Positions 1 to 8,569 of a stretch of DNA of 64,000 nt are shown in pieces (the first letter of the stretch is position 1; every line of letters starts with the position of its first letter). The notes under the pieces were generated by a model. That model worked only from the letters and a program-made list of their open reading frames with translations. It was not told the origin of the DNA and did no database searches. Source of the stretch: Mesorhizobium sp. INR15 (GTDB taxonomy: Bacteria; Pseudomonadota; Alphaproteobacteria; Rhizobiales; Rhizobiaceae); contig NZ_CP045496.1 in assembly GCF_015500075.1 (NCBI RefSeq), forward strand, positions 4,040,001 to 4,104,000, read 5' to 3'. A program made the position numbers and the translations under genes.

Positions 1-2
1 AA

Positions 3-524
3 TTCACCTCGATGTCGAAGACCTTCTCCATGCCCGGCTGGCGCATGGGCTTTGCCGTCGGCAACGAGCGCCTCATCTCGGCGTTGACCCGGGTAAAATC
101 CTATCTCGACTATGGTGCGTTCACGCCGATCCAGGTGGCGGCGGCACACGCGCTGAACGGCGATGGCGCCGACATCGCCGAAGTGCGCGAAATCTATCAC
201 AAGCGCCGCGACGTGATGGTCGATGCCTTTGGCCGCGCTGGTTGGACCATTCCTGCGCCGGCGGCCTCGATGTTTGCCTGGGCGCCTATCCCGGAACAGT
301 TCCGGCATCTCGGCTCGCTCGAATTCTCCAAGCTGCTCATCGAGCATGCCGACGTCGCGGTGGCGCCTGGTGTCGGCTTTGGTGAGCATGGCGACGAGTT
401 CGTGCGCGTTGCCCTAGTCGAGAACGAGCATCGAATCCGGCAGGCGGCGCGCAACATCAAGCGCTTCCTGGCGACCAGCGCCAAGCAGCCCAACAACGTC
501 GTGCCGCTCTCCGCCCATCGTTAA
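3..524 (+). CDS. PLP-dependent class I/II aminotransferase, C-terminal part (5' end outside window)
   Basis: The reading frame is already open at the left edge, so only the last ~170 residues are seen. The first visible stretch, SKTFSMPGWRMGF, is the motif around the PLP-binding lysine of fold-type I aminotransferases (SK-x3-M-x-GWR-x-G). The arginine further on (EFVRVALVENEHRI) matches the region that binds the substrate carboxylate. The position 49 bases upstream of hom, on the same strand, fits an amino-acid enzyme such as an AlaC-like alanine or an LL-diaminopimelate-type aminotransferase. The substrate cannot be decided from the C-terminal half. The family call is firm; the exact name is inference. 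Confidence 0.85.
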   Translation, partial: FTSMSKTFSMPGWRMGFAVGNERLISALTRVKSYLDYGAFTPIQVAAAHALNGDGADIAEVREIYHKRRDVMVDAFGRAGWTIPAPAASMFAWAPIPEQFRHLGSLEFSKLLIEHADVAVAPGVGFGEHGDEFVRVALVENEHRIRQAARNIKRFLATSAKQPNNVVPLSAHR

Positions 525-573
525 GCGCCGACTTCATTTCATTTGATTCACTTTTTGAGGGGCGTCGCCGGAC

Positions 574-1887
574 ATGGCTGAAGCATTGCGTGTTGGAATT
601 GCCGGTCTCGGCACAGTCGGTGCCTCGGTGGCGCGCGTGTTGCGCGACAAGGCGGCGGAACTAACCCGGCAATGCGGTCGCGATGTCGTCGTCACCGCCG
701 TTTCGGCCCGCGACCAGAAGCGTGATCGCGGCATCGATCTCAGCGCGGCAAAGTGGTTCGACGATCCGATCAAGCTGGCGCAGAGCGCCGATATCGACGT
801 TTTCGTCGAACTGATCGGCGGCGACGAGGGCGCGGCGCGTTCCGCCGTGAAGGCGGCTCTCGAAGCCGGGCGGCATGTCGTCACCGCCAACAAAGCGCTG
901 CTGGCCAAGCATGGCGTGTCGCTGGCCGAGATCGCCGAGAAAAAGGGCGTGCTGCTCAACTACGAAGCGGCGGTCGCCGGCGGCATCCCTGTCATCAAGA
1001 CGATGCGCGAGGCGATGGCCGGCAATTCGGTCACCCGCGTCTTCGGCATTCTCAACGGCACCTGCAACTACATCCTGACCCGCATGGAGGCCGAAGGCAT
1101 TTCCTTCGACGCCTGCCTGAAGGACGCGCAGCGCCTGGGCTATGCCGAGGCCGACCCGACCTTCGACATCGAGGGTCAGGACACCGCGCACAAGCTGTCG
1201 ATCCTGACCAGCCTGGCCTTCGGCACCAGGATCGCCGCCAACGACATCTATATGGAAGGCATTTCCAACATCACCCAGGCGGACATCCGTGCAGCCGCCG
1301 ATCTTGGCTACCGGATCAAGCTTCTGGGTGTCGCGCAGCGCACTGAAAGCGGCATCGAGCAGCGCGTGCATCCAACGATGGTGCCGACAGCCTCGGTCAT
1401 CGCGCAGGTTCATGGCGTCATCAACGCTGTGGCGATCGAGACCGATATTCTGGGAGAGCTGCTGCTCTCCGGCCCCGGCGCCGGCGGCAACGCAACCGCC
1501 TCGGCCGTCATCGGCGACATTGCCGACATCGCCAAGAGCCGGCCTGGCTTCCAGCATGGTCCGGTCTTCGGCCTGCCAGCGAAGGAACTGAGACCCTACA
1601 AGAAGGCGCAGATGCGCAGCCATGCCGGCGGCTACTTCATCCGGCTGACCGTGCATGATCGCATCGGCGTGTTCGCGGCAATCGCCAAGCGTATGGCCGA
1701 CAACGACATTTCGCTGGAATCGATCGTCCAGCATGCGGTCAGCGGCGAGACAGAGGCGCAGAAGACGGTGATCCTCGTCACCCATGAGACTACCGAGGCG
1801 GCTGTGCGCAAGGCCGTCGACGGCATCACCAAGGACGGTCACCTGACCGACAAGCCGCAGGTCATCCGCATCGAGCGGGCAGGGTAG
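574..1887 (+). CDS. hom: homoserine dehydrogenase
   Basis: The 437-residue protein reduces L-aspartate 4-semialdehyde to L-homoserine with NAD(P)H, the branch step to threonine, methionine and isoleucine. It has an N-terminal Rossmann motif G-x-G-x-x-G (residues 11-16), the catalytic/substrate region with NGTCNYILTRM, and a C-terminal ACT domain (about residues 355-430, starting YFIRLTVHDRIGVFA), which in this family is the site of feedback control by threonine. Length is normal for monofunctional Hom. A GAGGGG ribosome site lies upstream of ATG 574. It follows an aminotransferase gene and probably shares its transcript. Confidence 0.97.
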   Translation: MAEALRVGIAGLGTVGASVARVLRDKAAELTRQCGRDVVVTAVSARDQKRDRGIDLSAAKWFDDPIKLAQSADIDVFVELIGGDEGAARSAVKAALEAGRHVVTANKALLAKHGVSLAEIAEKKGVLLNYEAAVAGGIPVIKTMREAMAGNSVTRVFGILNGTCNYILTRMEAEGISFDACLKDAQRLGYAEADPTFDIEGQDTAHKLSILTSLAFGTRIAANDIYMEGISNITQADIRAAADLGYRIKLLGVAQRTESGIEQRVHPTMVPTASVIAQVHGVINAVAIETDILGELLLSGPGAGGNATASAVIGDIADIAKSRPGFQHGPVFGLPAKELRPYKKAQMRSHAGGYFIRLTVHDRIGVFAAIAKRMADNDISLESIVQHAVSGETEAQKTVILVTHETTEAAVRKAVDGITKDGHLTDKPQVIRIERAG

Positions 1888-2022
1888 CTTTCGCCGGCGG
1901 GCGCGAAGGCGAGGCTCCCGTCCGGCTTGACAGATGCTGATCGGATGGTGAGCCGCCACGAACGGCCGGAACGAATTCGCGCCGGCGCCGTTCTCTTTGG
2001 CAGCAACCAAAGGAACCGCTCA

Positions 2023-2382
2023 ATGGCTGATACCAATAAATCCGACCTCCCTGACATCGGCGATATCCAGAAGACTCTGGAAAAGCAGATCGCTGATTTG
2101 CGCAAGGAGATCACCAAGATCAACAAGAGTATTTCGGCACGCAGTGCGGAGATGATTGACGACGCCAGCGAGCAGGCCTCGGACCTCTATGACACCGCTG
2201 CAGCACGTGCGTCGCGAACCGCACAGCAGTTACGCAACCAGGCTCAGGCCGTTTCGGACGTAGCGCGGGAAAACCCCGGCACGACGACAGCCGTGGTCGG
2301 CGTCATCGGTCTGCTCGGTTTTCTGGCCGGCCTTGCCATTGGCCAGTCGATGAACAACGACACATCGCGCCGCTGGTATTGA
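2023..2382 (+). CDS. small ElaB/DUF883-like membrane-anchored protein
   Basis: The chosen start (ATG 2023, AGGAA 7-8 bases upstream) gives 119 residues. An in-frame upstream ATG-like start near 1927 would add a poorly conserved Arg-rich segment with no ribosome site. The protein has a charged helical/coiled N-terminal half (about residues 10-80, rich in K, E, A, Q) and a single C-terminal hydrophobic glycine-zipper segment (about residues 90-110, VVGVIGLLGFLAGLAIG). That architecture resembles the ElaB/YqjD/DUF883 family of inner-membrane proteins, some of which bind ribosomes in stationary phase in E. coli. Family is likely; function here is unknown. It is followed by a second very small membrane protein gene. 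Confidence 0.75.
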   Translation: MADTNKSDLPDIGDIQKTLEKQIADLRKEITKINKSISARSAEMIDDASEQASDLYDTAAARASRTAQQLRNQAQAVSDVARENPGTTTAVVGVIGLLGFLAGLAIGQSMNNDTSRRWY

Positions 2383-2395
2383 CCACGCGGCCGTA

Positions 2396-2414
2396 GAGCC
2401 GGCTTTTCCGGCTC
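2396..2414 (+). terminator. hairpin between two small membrane-protein genes
   Basis: A perfect 7-bp inverted repeat GAGCCGG/CCGGCTC with a CTTTT loop sits 14 bases after the stop of the gene ending at 2382. The next bases are ACTTCCTGTTTT, so the T-tract is displaced. It may be a weak terminator or a processing hairpin between the two genes. Confidence 0.4.
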
Positions 2415-2452
2415 ACTTCCTGTTTTCATCATATAATTTTTAGGAGGACACT

Positions 2453-2620
2453 ATGGCTTCATCCATGTTGGTCGGCATCCTGATCACATTCCTTGTCATC
2501 ATTCTCGTTCTCTATCTGGTGCAGCGTCTGCCGCTCGACGCCAAGATGCGGCAGATCGTTCAGGTCATTGTCATCATCATCGGCATCATTTCGCTGCTTA
2601 AATATCTCGCGGTTTTCTAG
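2453..2620 (+). CDS. 55-residue two-helix membrane protein (Thivi_2564-like)
   Basis: This is a very short gene with an excellent ribosome site (TAGGAGG at 2441-2447, 5 bases before ATG 2453). The 55 residues form two hydrophobic helices (about 5-22 and 36-53) joined by a short polar loop RLPLDAKMRQ. It resembles small membrane proteins of the Thivi_2564 type found widely in proteobacteria; no molecular function is established that I know of. It follows the ElaB/DUF883-like gene and is closed by a strong hairpin at 2693-2724. The coding call rests on the Shine-Dalgarno, the clean amphipathic pattern and the terminator. Family name is moderately sure. Confidence 0.75.
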   Translation: MASSMLVGILITFLVIILVLYLVQRLPLDAKMRQIVQVIVIIIGIISLLKYLAVF

Positions 2621-2692
2621 GCCTAGGGCGGTAACGCGTCGGGCCGCACCCAGCCGACCGAAGGCAACACTCTGCGATATCTTCACTTTTCA

Positions 2693-2724
2693 GTACGGCC
2701 CGGCTCGATAGAGCAGGGCCGTAC
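2693..2724 (+). terminator. probable rho-independent terminator
   Basis: A perfect 9-bp stem GTACGGCCC (2693-2701) / GGGCCGTAC (2716-2724) with a 14-base loop is followed by CTGTTTTAG. It lies 72 bases after the small membrane-protein gene and before glpX, so it most likely ends the transcript of the two small genes. Confidence 0.6.
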
Positions 2725-2865
2725 CTGTTTTAGCTCCGCGATTTAATCGATTGATATTGCTCACTTTTCGATAAAACCTCTAGGAGGTCTTGTCGTTGTC
2801 ATGCTCGTTTGACAAAAGAGGCGCGCCTCCGGCGGGAGGCCGCATGCCAACGAGGAAATCACCAG

Positions 2866-3849
2866 ATGAATGTGGCCCACAACATCATTGCCGGTCTTGA
2901 CCGGATACTCACCATGGAACTGGTGCGGGTTACCGAACGGGCCGCCGTCGCCGCTGCCAGGCTGCGTGGACGCGGTGACGAAATGGCCGCCGATCAGGTC
3001 GCCGTCGATGCCATGCGCCAGGAGCTCAACCGGCTCTCCATCAAGGGCACCGTGGTGATCGGCGAAGGCGAGCGCGACGAGGCGCCGATGCTCTATATCG
3101 GCGAAGAGGTCGGCACCGGCAAAGGCCCCGCCGTCGATATCGCGCTCGATCCGCTCGAAGGCACGACGATCTGCGCCAAGAACCTGCCCAACGCGCTTGC
3201 GGTCATCGCGATCGCGGAAAAGGGCAGCCTGCTGTTCGCGCCCGATGTCTACATGGACAAGATCGCCATCGGTCCGGGCTATGCCGACGGCGTCATCGAC
3301 ATCGATGCTTCGCCGGCTGAGAACATCGCCAGCCTGGCCAAGGCCAAGGGTGTGACTGTTTCCGAGATCACCGCCTGCATCCTCGACCGGCCACGTCACG
3401 GCAAGCTGATCGACGCCGTGCGCGCCACGGGTGCCGCGATCCGGCTGATCGGCGACGGCGACGTAGCCGGCGTCATCCACACCACCGACCCGGAGGAGAC
3501 CGGCATCGATATCTATCTTGGCACCGGTGGCGCGCCCGAAGGCGTGCTCGCTGCCGCAGCCTTGCGCTGCACCGGTGGTCAGATGCAGGGCAGGCTGATC
3601 CTCGACACGCCCGAAAAGGTCGCCCGCGCGGCAAAGATGGGCATATCGGACCCCAAGCGCGTCTATCGCACGGAAGACATGGCGCGTGGCGACGTGCTGT
3701 TTGCAGCGACCGGCGTCACCGACGGCAATATGCTCGCCGGCGTCAAGTTCGGCCGGAATTACATCACAACGCATACGATCGTGCTGCGCTCGTCTTCGCG
3801 GACCGTGCGCGAAATCAAGGCGCGGCATCAGGATCTGGAGAAGTTCTAG
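2866..3849 (+). CDS. glpX: class II fructose-1,6-bisphosphatase GlpX
   Basis: The 327-residue enzyme hydrolyses fructose 1,6-bisphosphate to fructose 6-phosphate in gluconeogenesis; it belongs to the Li+-sensitive, Mg/Mn-dependent GlpX superfamily. Visible active-site motifs are GEGERDEAPML (about 66-76) and DPLEGTT (about 95-101). ATG 2866 is preferred because the 19 residues before it in the open frame are Arg-rich and unlike the family, and a GAGGAA sequence precedes this ATG. The placement after hom and before recJ is, from my knowledge, common in rhizobial genomes. Confidence 0.95.
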   Translation: MNVAHNIIAGLDRILTMELVRVTERAAVAAARLRGRGDEMAADQVAVDAMRQELNRLSIKGTVVIGEGERDEAPMLYIGEEVGTGKGPAVDIALDPLEGTTICAKNLPNALAVIAIAEKGSLLFAPDVYMDKIAIGPGYADGVIDIDASPAENIASLAKAKGVTVSEITACILDRPRHGKLIDAVRATGAAIRLIGDGDVAGVIHTTDPEETGIDIYLGTGGAPEGVLAAAALRCTGGQMQGRLILDTPEKVARAAKMGISDPKRVYRTEDMARGDVLFAATGVTDGNMLAGVKFGRNYITTHTIVLRSSSRTVREIKARHQDLEKF

Positions 3850-3939
3850 CCTCAAGCGCCGGCGCGATGCTTGCGGACCAGCGTCGCAGTTGTTAGCCCT
3901 GTGGCTGCATCGCATGATGTGGCCGTGAGGGATGTGAAG

Positions 3940-4164
3940 ATGAAATCGATCGACTGGCACGCGGATCCGATTTCGCGTGCCACCGTCGTCACAAAATCCT
4001 ATCGCAATACCCAGAATGTGCGGCGCTTTTTCATCAAGGAATGCGGCGGCGCGTTCAGGTTCGATCGGTCGTTCATGGCCTGGCTCAAGGACGGCATGGA
4101 CAAGACGATGGGTGACGCAGCCGACGAATGGCGTCGGCGCGATGCCGAAAAGCGGAAAGCGTAG
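3940..4164 (+). CDS. DUF6434-type small protein
   Basis: The 74-residue protein begins MKSIDWHADPISR and contains the motif series T-x-S-YRNTQNVRRFF, FRFDRSFMAWLKDG and KTMGDAADEWRRR. These match what I know as DUF6434, a short domain often seen alone or attached to a SAP domain; its role is not established. ATG 3940 is chosen over upstream TTG/GTG codons because the domain begins right there and AGGGATG precedes it. It lies downstream of glpX and its end is 98 bases before recJ. Confidence 0.75.
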   Translation: MKSIDWHADPISRATVVTKSYRNTQNVRRFFIKECGGAFRFDRSFMAWLKDGMDKTMGDAADEWRRRDAEKRKA

Positions 4165-4262
4165 TTTTTCTTGAAGTCTCCTGTCACGTCGCACGAACGC
4201 GAACCGCTTGGCTTTGCCTGCCTTTGGCCTATCCTGCGGCCACAGATGAGTTGGCAAACGGT

Positions 4263-6047
4263 ATGACCGGCGAAAAACGTCTCTTCCTTGATGTCCGGCA
4301 GTCGGCAACAGGTGTTTCGTGGGAACACCGGCTGACCGAGCGGCAAGACATGATGGCGCTGGCCATCGCGCAAGGCCATGGGGTGCCCGACATCGTTGCG
4401 CGTGTGCTTGCCGGGCGCGGCGTCACCGCCGAACAGACGGAACGATTCCTTGATCCGACTGTCCGCGACCTTCTGCCCGATCCGGCATCGCTAACCGATA
4501 TGAACAAGGCTGCCAGCCGCATCGCCGACGCTGTGCTGGCACGGGAGAAGGTGGCGATTTTCGGCGACTATGATGTCGACGGGGCAGCCTCATCGGCGTT
4601 GCTCAAGCGGTTCTTGACGCATTTCTCGGTGCCGTCCGAAATCTATATTCCAGACCGCATTTTCGAGGGCTATGGTCCCAATCCGGATGCCATGCGCGAA
4701 CTGGTTTCGCGAGGCGCGACGCTGATCGTCACGGTTGATTGCGGCACCAACAGTGCCGCTTCCATCGACGCCGCCAGGGCCGTTGGCGCTGACGTCGTGG
4801 TGCTCGATCATCACCAGGTCGGTGGGGCGTTGCCGGCGGCCCACGCGGTCGTCAATCCCAATCGCGACGATGACCTTTCCGGGCAGGGTCACCTTTGTGC
4901 CGCCGGCGTGGTGTTCCTGGCCCTGGTGCAAACTGCAAAGGTGCTGCGTGGCCGCCAAGCCGATCTGGCTCCGCCGGATTTGCTTTCCCTGCTTGATCTG
5001 GCGGCTCTTGCCACTGTCTGCGATGTCGTGCCGCTCATCGGCGTGAACCGTGCCTTCGTGGTCAAGGGGCTGCAAATGGCACGGCAGCAGAAGAACGAGG
5101 GGCTGGCCGCACTCGCCCGGGTGTCACGCATCGGCGAACCGATCAGCACTTTCCATCTGGCCTACCTGATTGGTCCGCGCATCAACGCCGGCGGGCGCAT
5201 CGGTGACGCGGCCCTTGGAAGCCGGCTACTGGCGACCGATGACCCGGTCGAGGCCCGCACCATCGCCGAGACCCTGGATCAGCTCAATCAGGAACGGCAG
5301 ACGATGGAGCAGGAAATGCTCGCGCAGGCACGTGCCGAAGCCGACGCCGAGTTGGCCGGCGGCAACGGCCCGGCCATCATCGTCACCGCCAGCAACAATT
5401 GGCATCCGGGCATTGTCGGGCTGCTCGCCTCGCGGCTCAAGGATCATGCACGCCGGCCGGCCTTCGCCATTGCCTTCAACGCCAATGGCGTTGGCACCGG
5501 CTCCGGCCGCTCGGTATCGGGCTTCGACCTCGGCCGGCTGGTTGGTGAGGCCGCTGATGCGGGGTTGATTGTCAAGGGTGGCGGCCACGCCATGGCGGCC
5601 GGCATCACGGTTGAGCGCGCGAAGCTCGGCGAGCTCAGGGCGTTCTTCGAGGAACGTGCCGCCGCCGATGTGTTCCGCCTGCAGGATGAGGAAAGCCTGG
5701 CGATCGACGGTGCGCTGGCCGCTGAAGGCGCGACGCTCAACCTGCTTGATGCTCTGGAAAAAGCCGGGCCGTTCGGCGCCGGGCATGTCGCGCCGGTCTT
5801 CGTGCTGCCGCGCCACCGGCTGGCCGACGCGCGGCCTGTCGGCACCAATCACATCCGCGTCGACCTGCAGTCGGAGAGCGGTGGCCGCATCCAGGCCATC
5901 GCCTTTCGCGCCGTCGACACTGCGCTTGGCGAGTTTCTGTTCAAGAACCGAGGCAAGACGATCCATGTCGCCGGTTCGCTGTCGGGGAATTACTGGAACG
6001 GCAACCGCACGGTGCAGTTCCGTATCACCGACGCGGCGCGTGCCTGA
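4263..6047 (+). CDS. recJ: single-stranded-DNA-specific exonuclease RecJ
   Basis: RecJ is the 5'-3' single-strand exonuclease of recombination and mismatch/base-excision repair. The 594 residues show the DHH-family motifs in order: DYDVDG (102-107), VDCGTNS (about 158-164), LDHHQVG (181-187), and in the C-terminal DHHA1 half GSGRSVSGFDLG and KGGGHAMAAG, followed by the OB-type C-terminal domain. The open frame runs upstream to 4128 inside the preceding gene, but the family N-terminus (FLDVRQSATGVSWEHR) fits ATG 4263. Length is typical. Confidence 0.95.
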   Translation: MTGEKRLFLDVRQSATGVSWEHRLTERQDMMALAIAQGHGVPDIVARVLAGRGVTAEQTERFLDPTVRDLLPDPASLTDMNKAASRIADAVLAREKVAIFGDYDVDGAASSALLKRFLTHFSVPSEIYIPDRIFEGYGPNPDAMRELVSRGATLIVTVDCGTNSAASIDAARAVGADVVVLDHHQVGGALPAAHAVVNPNRDDDLSGQGHLCAAGVVFLALVQTAKVLRGRQADLAPPDLLSLLDLAALATVCDVVPLIGVNRAFVVKGLQMARQQKNEGLAALARVSRIGEPISTFHLAYLIGPRINAGGRIGDAALGSRLLATDDPVEARTIAETLDQLNQERQTMEQEMLAQARAEADAELAGGNGPAIIVTASNNWHPGIVGLLASRLKDHARRPAFAIAFNANGVGTGSGRSVSGFDLGRLVGEAADAGLIVKGGGHAMAAGITVERAKLGELRAFFEERAAADVFRLQDEESLAIDGALAAEGATLNLLDALEKAGPFGAGHVAPVFVLPRHRLADARPVGTNHIRVDLQSESGGRIQAIAFRAVDTALGEFLFKNRGKTIHVAGSLSGNYWNGNRTVQFRITDAARA

Positions 6048-6050
6048 CGT

Positions 6051-7025
6051 TCAGGCCAGAACCGCCTGCAACCGGTTCAGTTCGCCAATCTGCGCCATCG
6101 TCGCCTGATAGCCGAGGCTGATCGCTTCGTCGGCGCGATGGAATTCGGTCAGGCCGATATGGCTGAGCTTGGGCTGAAGCGACATATCAGGCGGATCGCC
6201 GGCAAGCCGGGCGCGTGAAATGCGGTCCTGGATGATGTTGAAGGCCTCGACCATGACGCCGGTGATGCCGAGCCGCGTTTCGCGCGACTGGCGCTCGGGA
6301 TCGGCCTGGCCGGGCCTCGGCGCGTCTCGCTCGATGACCAGTTCGCCAGCGCTGTGCTTGATCACGGCGGCGCGGCCGAACAGGTCGTAGTGAAGGTTGA
6401 CCGCCACGACCAGCGGCTGCTCATGGGCGCGGCAGACTGAAACCGGCACAGGGTTGACCAATGCGCCGTCGACCAGCACACGGCCGTTGCAGTTCACGGG
6501 CTCGAAGACGCCGGGCAAAGCATAGGAAGCGCGCATCGCTGTGATCAGCGAGCCGCTCGACAGCCAGACTTCATGGCCGGTGCGGATTTCCGATGCGACG
6601 CAGACGAACGGCTTGGGCAGATCCTCGAAGCGAATGCCGGCAACGTGTTCGCGAAGCCGGGCATCGAGCTTCATGCCGCCGAACAGGCCGCTGCCGCGCA
6701 GGTTGAGATCAAGCAGGCCAAAGATGCGCCGCCTGGTCAGGCTGCGGGCGAAGTCTTCAAGCTCATCCAGTTTGCCGGCGAGATAACAGCCGCCGACCAG
6801 CGCGCCGATCGACGTGCCGGCGATCATCGAGACTTCGATGCCGGCCTCATCGAGCGCGCGCAGCACGCCAATATGCGCCCAGCCTCGGGCACAGCCGCCA
6901 CCTAAGGCGAGCGAAATGGCTGATTTCTTTGCGGGCTTCGTTTCGGACGCGCCGCCGGATGAGGACAGGCCGTTGGCCTCCCTGACATCTGGTCTGTTAC
7001 GCAATGACGCCCACTCGAGCATCAT
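6051..7025 (-). CDS. patatin-like phospholipase (RssA-type)
   Basis: The 324-residue protein has the patatin fold motifs: the oxyanion loop GGGCARG (42-48), the nucleophile elbow GTSIG with Ser72, and the DGA catalytic Asp motif at 186-188. No signal peptide is seen, so a cytoplasmic or peripheral membrane location as for RssA/YchK-type proteins is likely; the substrate is unknown. Two adjacent ATG codons (7025, 7022) could both start it. It is the last gene of the minus-strand group folE-hisI-patatin. Its stop is only 4 bases from the convergent recJ stop. Confidence 0.9.
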   Translation of the reverse strand: MMLEWASLRNRPDVREANGLSSSGGASETKPAKKSAISLALGGGCARGWAHIGVLRALDEAGIEVSMIAGTSIGALVGGCYLAGKLDELEDFARSLTRRRIFGLLDLNLRGSGLFGGMKLDARLREHVAGIRFEDLPKPFVCVASEIRTGHEVWLSSGSLITAMRASYALPGVFEPVNCNGRVLVDGALVNPVPVSVCRAHEQPLVVAVNLHYDLFGRAAVIKHSAGELVIERDAPRPGQADPERQSRETRLGITGVMVEAFNIIQDRISRARLAGDPPDMSLQPKLSHIGLTEFHRADEAISLGYQATMAQIGELNRLQAVLA

Positions 7026-7106
7026 GATCTCCCTTGTCCCACGGCCAATATACAGGCGGGCCGTATCGAAATGATGAATCTATGTGGCTGGCGAAAGGCA
7101 GAAGGT

Positions 7107-7568
7107 TCAAGCCCGTGATTTCCGATACGTGTTTTCCGCATCGAACAGCGGTTTGCTGCCGTCGTCGGCAAGCGTCCCCTTGCCGTCGGTCAGCCCCACC
7201 GTCCGATAAAAGCATGAACGCCGGCCGGTGTGACAGGTTGCGTCGTGGCCCAACACTTTGACGCGCAGCCACAATGCATCCTGATCGCAGTCGGTGCGCA
7301 TCTCCACGACATGCTGGAAATTGCCGGAGGTTTCGCCCTTTTTCCAAAGCGCGTTGCGGGACCGCGACCAGTAATGGGCAATCCCGGTTTCGAGCGTCAG
7401 GGCGAGAGCCTCGGCGTTCATATGCGCTACCATCAGCAGCATGCCGTCCTCGGCATCGGTGACGACAACGGTCACCAGGCCTACTGCATCGAAGCGCGGC
7501 GAGAGGATGGTGCCTTCCTCAAGTGCTTTCTTGTCCGATGGAGCTTTTGGAAATTCCAGTGCCGACAT
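7107..7568 (-). CDS. hisI: phosphoribosyl-AMP cyclohydrolase
   Basis: HisI opens the adenine ring of N1-(5'-phosphoribosyl)-AMP, the third step of histidine synthesis, and needs Mg2+ and Zn2+. The 153-residue single-domain form shows the conserved segments LMVAHMNAEAL, YWSRSRNALWKKGETSG, TDCDQDALWL and HDATCHTGRRSCFYR, which contain the metal-binding Asp and Cys residues. No HisE domain is fused, as is usual in alphaproteobacteria. It lies between folE and the patatin gene on the same strand. The rest of the his genes are not in the window. Confidence 0.96.
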   Translation of the reverse strand: MSALEFPKAPSDKKALEEGTILSPRFDAVGLVTVVVTDAEDGMLLMVAHMNAEALALTLETGIAHYWSRSRNALWKKGETSGNFQHVVEMRTDCDQDALWLRVKVLGHDATCHTGRRSCFYRTVGLTDGKGTLADDGSKPLFDAENTYRKSRA

Positions 7569-7629
7569 CGCCGGTCCTTGTCCAAGCCAGATCGCACTTC
7601 ACGCGATGCGGCTTATATCCTTGTTTCAC

Positions 7630-7676
7630 GCATGTTGTTCGTCCCAAAACCGCTGCGCACTTTTGGGTGGACACGC
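7630..7676. repeat. rhizobial-type palindromic intergenic repeat, copy 1
   Basis: An imperfect palindrome lies between hisI and folE: GCATGTTGTTCGTCCCAAAA then CCGCTGCGCAC, then TTTTGGGTGGACACGC. The same plan (CATG-x-GTTGT...CAAA, CCGCT-like centre, TTTTGGG...CGAC-TGC) is seen at 12759-12801 and 51482-51526. From memory, such elements are abundant in rhizobial chromosomes. Confidence 0.55.
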
Positions 7677-7696
7677 TTCGGGCCGGCGAGGGCCGA

Positions 7697-8329
7697 TCAG
7701 GCCCCGCCGCGCACCATGGTGACGAAACGCACCTGCTCTTCGGGCGTGTCCTTGAAGACGCCGGTGAAGGTCGAGGTGAGGGTGGTGGAACCCTGCTTGC
7801 GGATGCCGCGCATGGCCATGCACATATGCTCCGCCTCGATCATCACCGCCACGCCACGCGGGTTGAGCACGTCCTGGATGACGCTGGCGATCTGCGCGGT
7901 CAGCGCTTCCTGGGTCTGCAGGCGATGGGCGAAGATATCGACGACGCGTGCGATCTTGGACAGGCCGACAACCTTGCCATCCGGGAGATACCCGACATGC
8001 GCCTTGCCGATGATCGGCACCATGTGGTGTTCGCAATGCGAATGGAATGTGATGTCCTTGACGATCACGAGGTCGTCATAGCCGGCGACTTCCTCAAAAG
8101 TGCGGCCAAGCTCATCCGCCGGGCACATGTCGTAGCCGCCGAACATTTCGCGATAGGCTTTCGCGACGCGCTTGGGCGTATCGACAAGACCTTCACGGTC
8201 GGGATTGTCGCCGGTCCAGCGCAGAAGGGTGCGTACGGCGGCTTCGACTTCTGCCTCACTTGGGCGGTCGGTGACCGGCTTGTCCATGTAGGCGGACTGG
8301 GGCATGAGCTTCTTGATAACGGCATCCAT
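7697..8329 (-). CDS. folE: GTP cyclohydrolase I FolE
   Basis: FolE converts GTP to 7,8-dihydroneopterin triphosphate, the entry to folate and pterin synthesis. The 210-residue protein has the zinc ligands Cys99 and His102 (in FHSHCEHHM) and Cys170 (in EHMCMAMRG), and the conserved QTQEALTAQIA and GVFKD segments. Length is normal. It is the first gene of the minus-strand group ahead of hisI, with 128 bases and a palindromic repeat between them, so co-transcription is uncertain. Confidence 0.97.
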   Translation of the reverse strand: MDAVIKKLMPQSAYMDKPVTDRPSEAEVEAAVRTLLRWTGDNPDREGLVDTPKRVAKAYREMFGGYDMCPADELGRTFEEVAGYDDLVIVKDITFHSHCEHHMVPIIGKAHVGYLPDGKVVGLSKIARVVDIFAHRLQTQEALTAQIASVIQDVLNPRGVAVMIEAEHMCMAMRGIRKQGSTTLTSTFTGVFKDTPEEQVRFVTMVRGGA

Positions 8330-8466
8330 AAAAGGCGTCTCCCGTAGTTCCTCTCTCGGAGGAACGAGTTGAACGGACCACGACGTTTCGGTGTCGGAAC
8401 CCGCCCGGTTTCCAGCCCCGCAAGTGGCGTGAACAGATTGGGTAAAGACATGGGCTTCCAGTCGCC

Positions 8467-8495
8467 TTGTCGATACCGCACTGCACCCATTATAT
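8467..8495 (+). promoter_or_regulatory. candidate sigma-70 promoter for the scaffold gene
   Basis: TTGTCG (8467-8472) and TTATAT (8490-8495) are separated by 17 bases. The predicted transcription start (~8502) coincides with an ATG that opens a 23-codon mini-ORF ending in an ATGA overlap with the scaffold gene start at 8570. The match is by eye only. Confidence 0.4.
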
Positions 8496-8569
8496 ATGCT
8501 GATGACGAGCGAAAGGAAGACGCGTCAGCGGCAATCGCTGTTCGCTTGGCGGCGACGGATTGGAAAAAT

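Noticed and set aside
661..2010. Long minus-strand frame (449 codons) opposite hom
   Set aside because: Shadow of a high-GC coding gene; low-complexity Arg/His/Gly-rich translation with no ribosome site or family match.
2432..2437. TATAAT as a -10 box for the 55-residue gene
   Set aside because: It lies directly before the ribosome site, so transcription would start inside the Shine-Dalgarno; no -35 at proper spacing was seen.
2761..4308. Long minus-strand frame (515 codons) opposite glpX
   Set aside because: Antisense shadow; translation shows no domain and it spans two real plus-strand genes.
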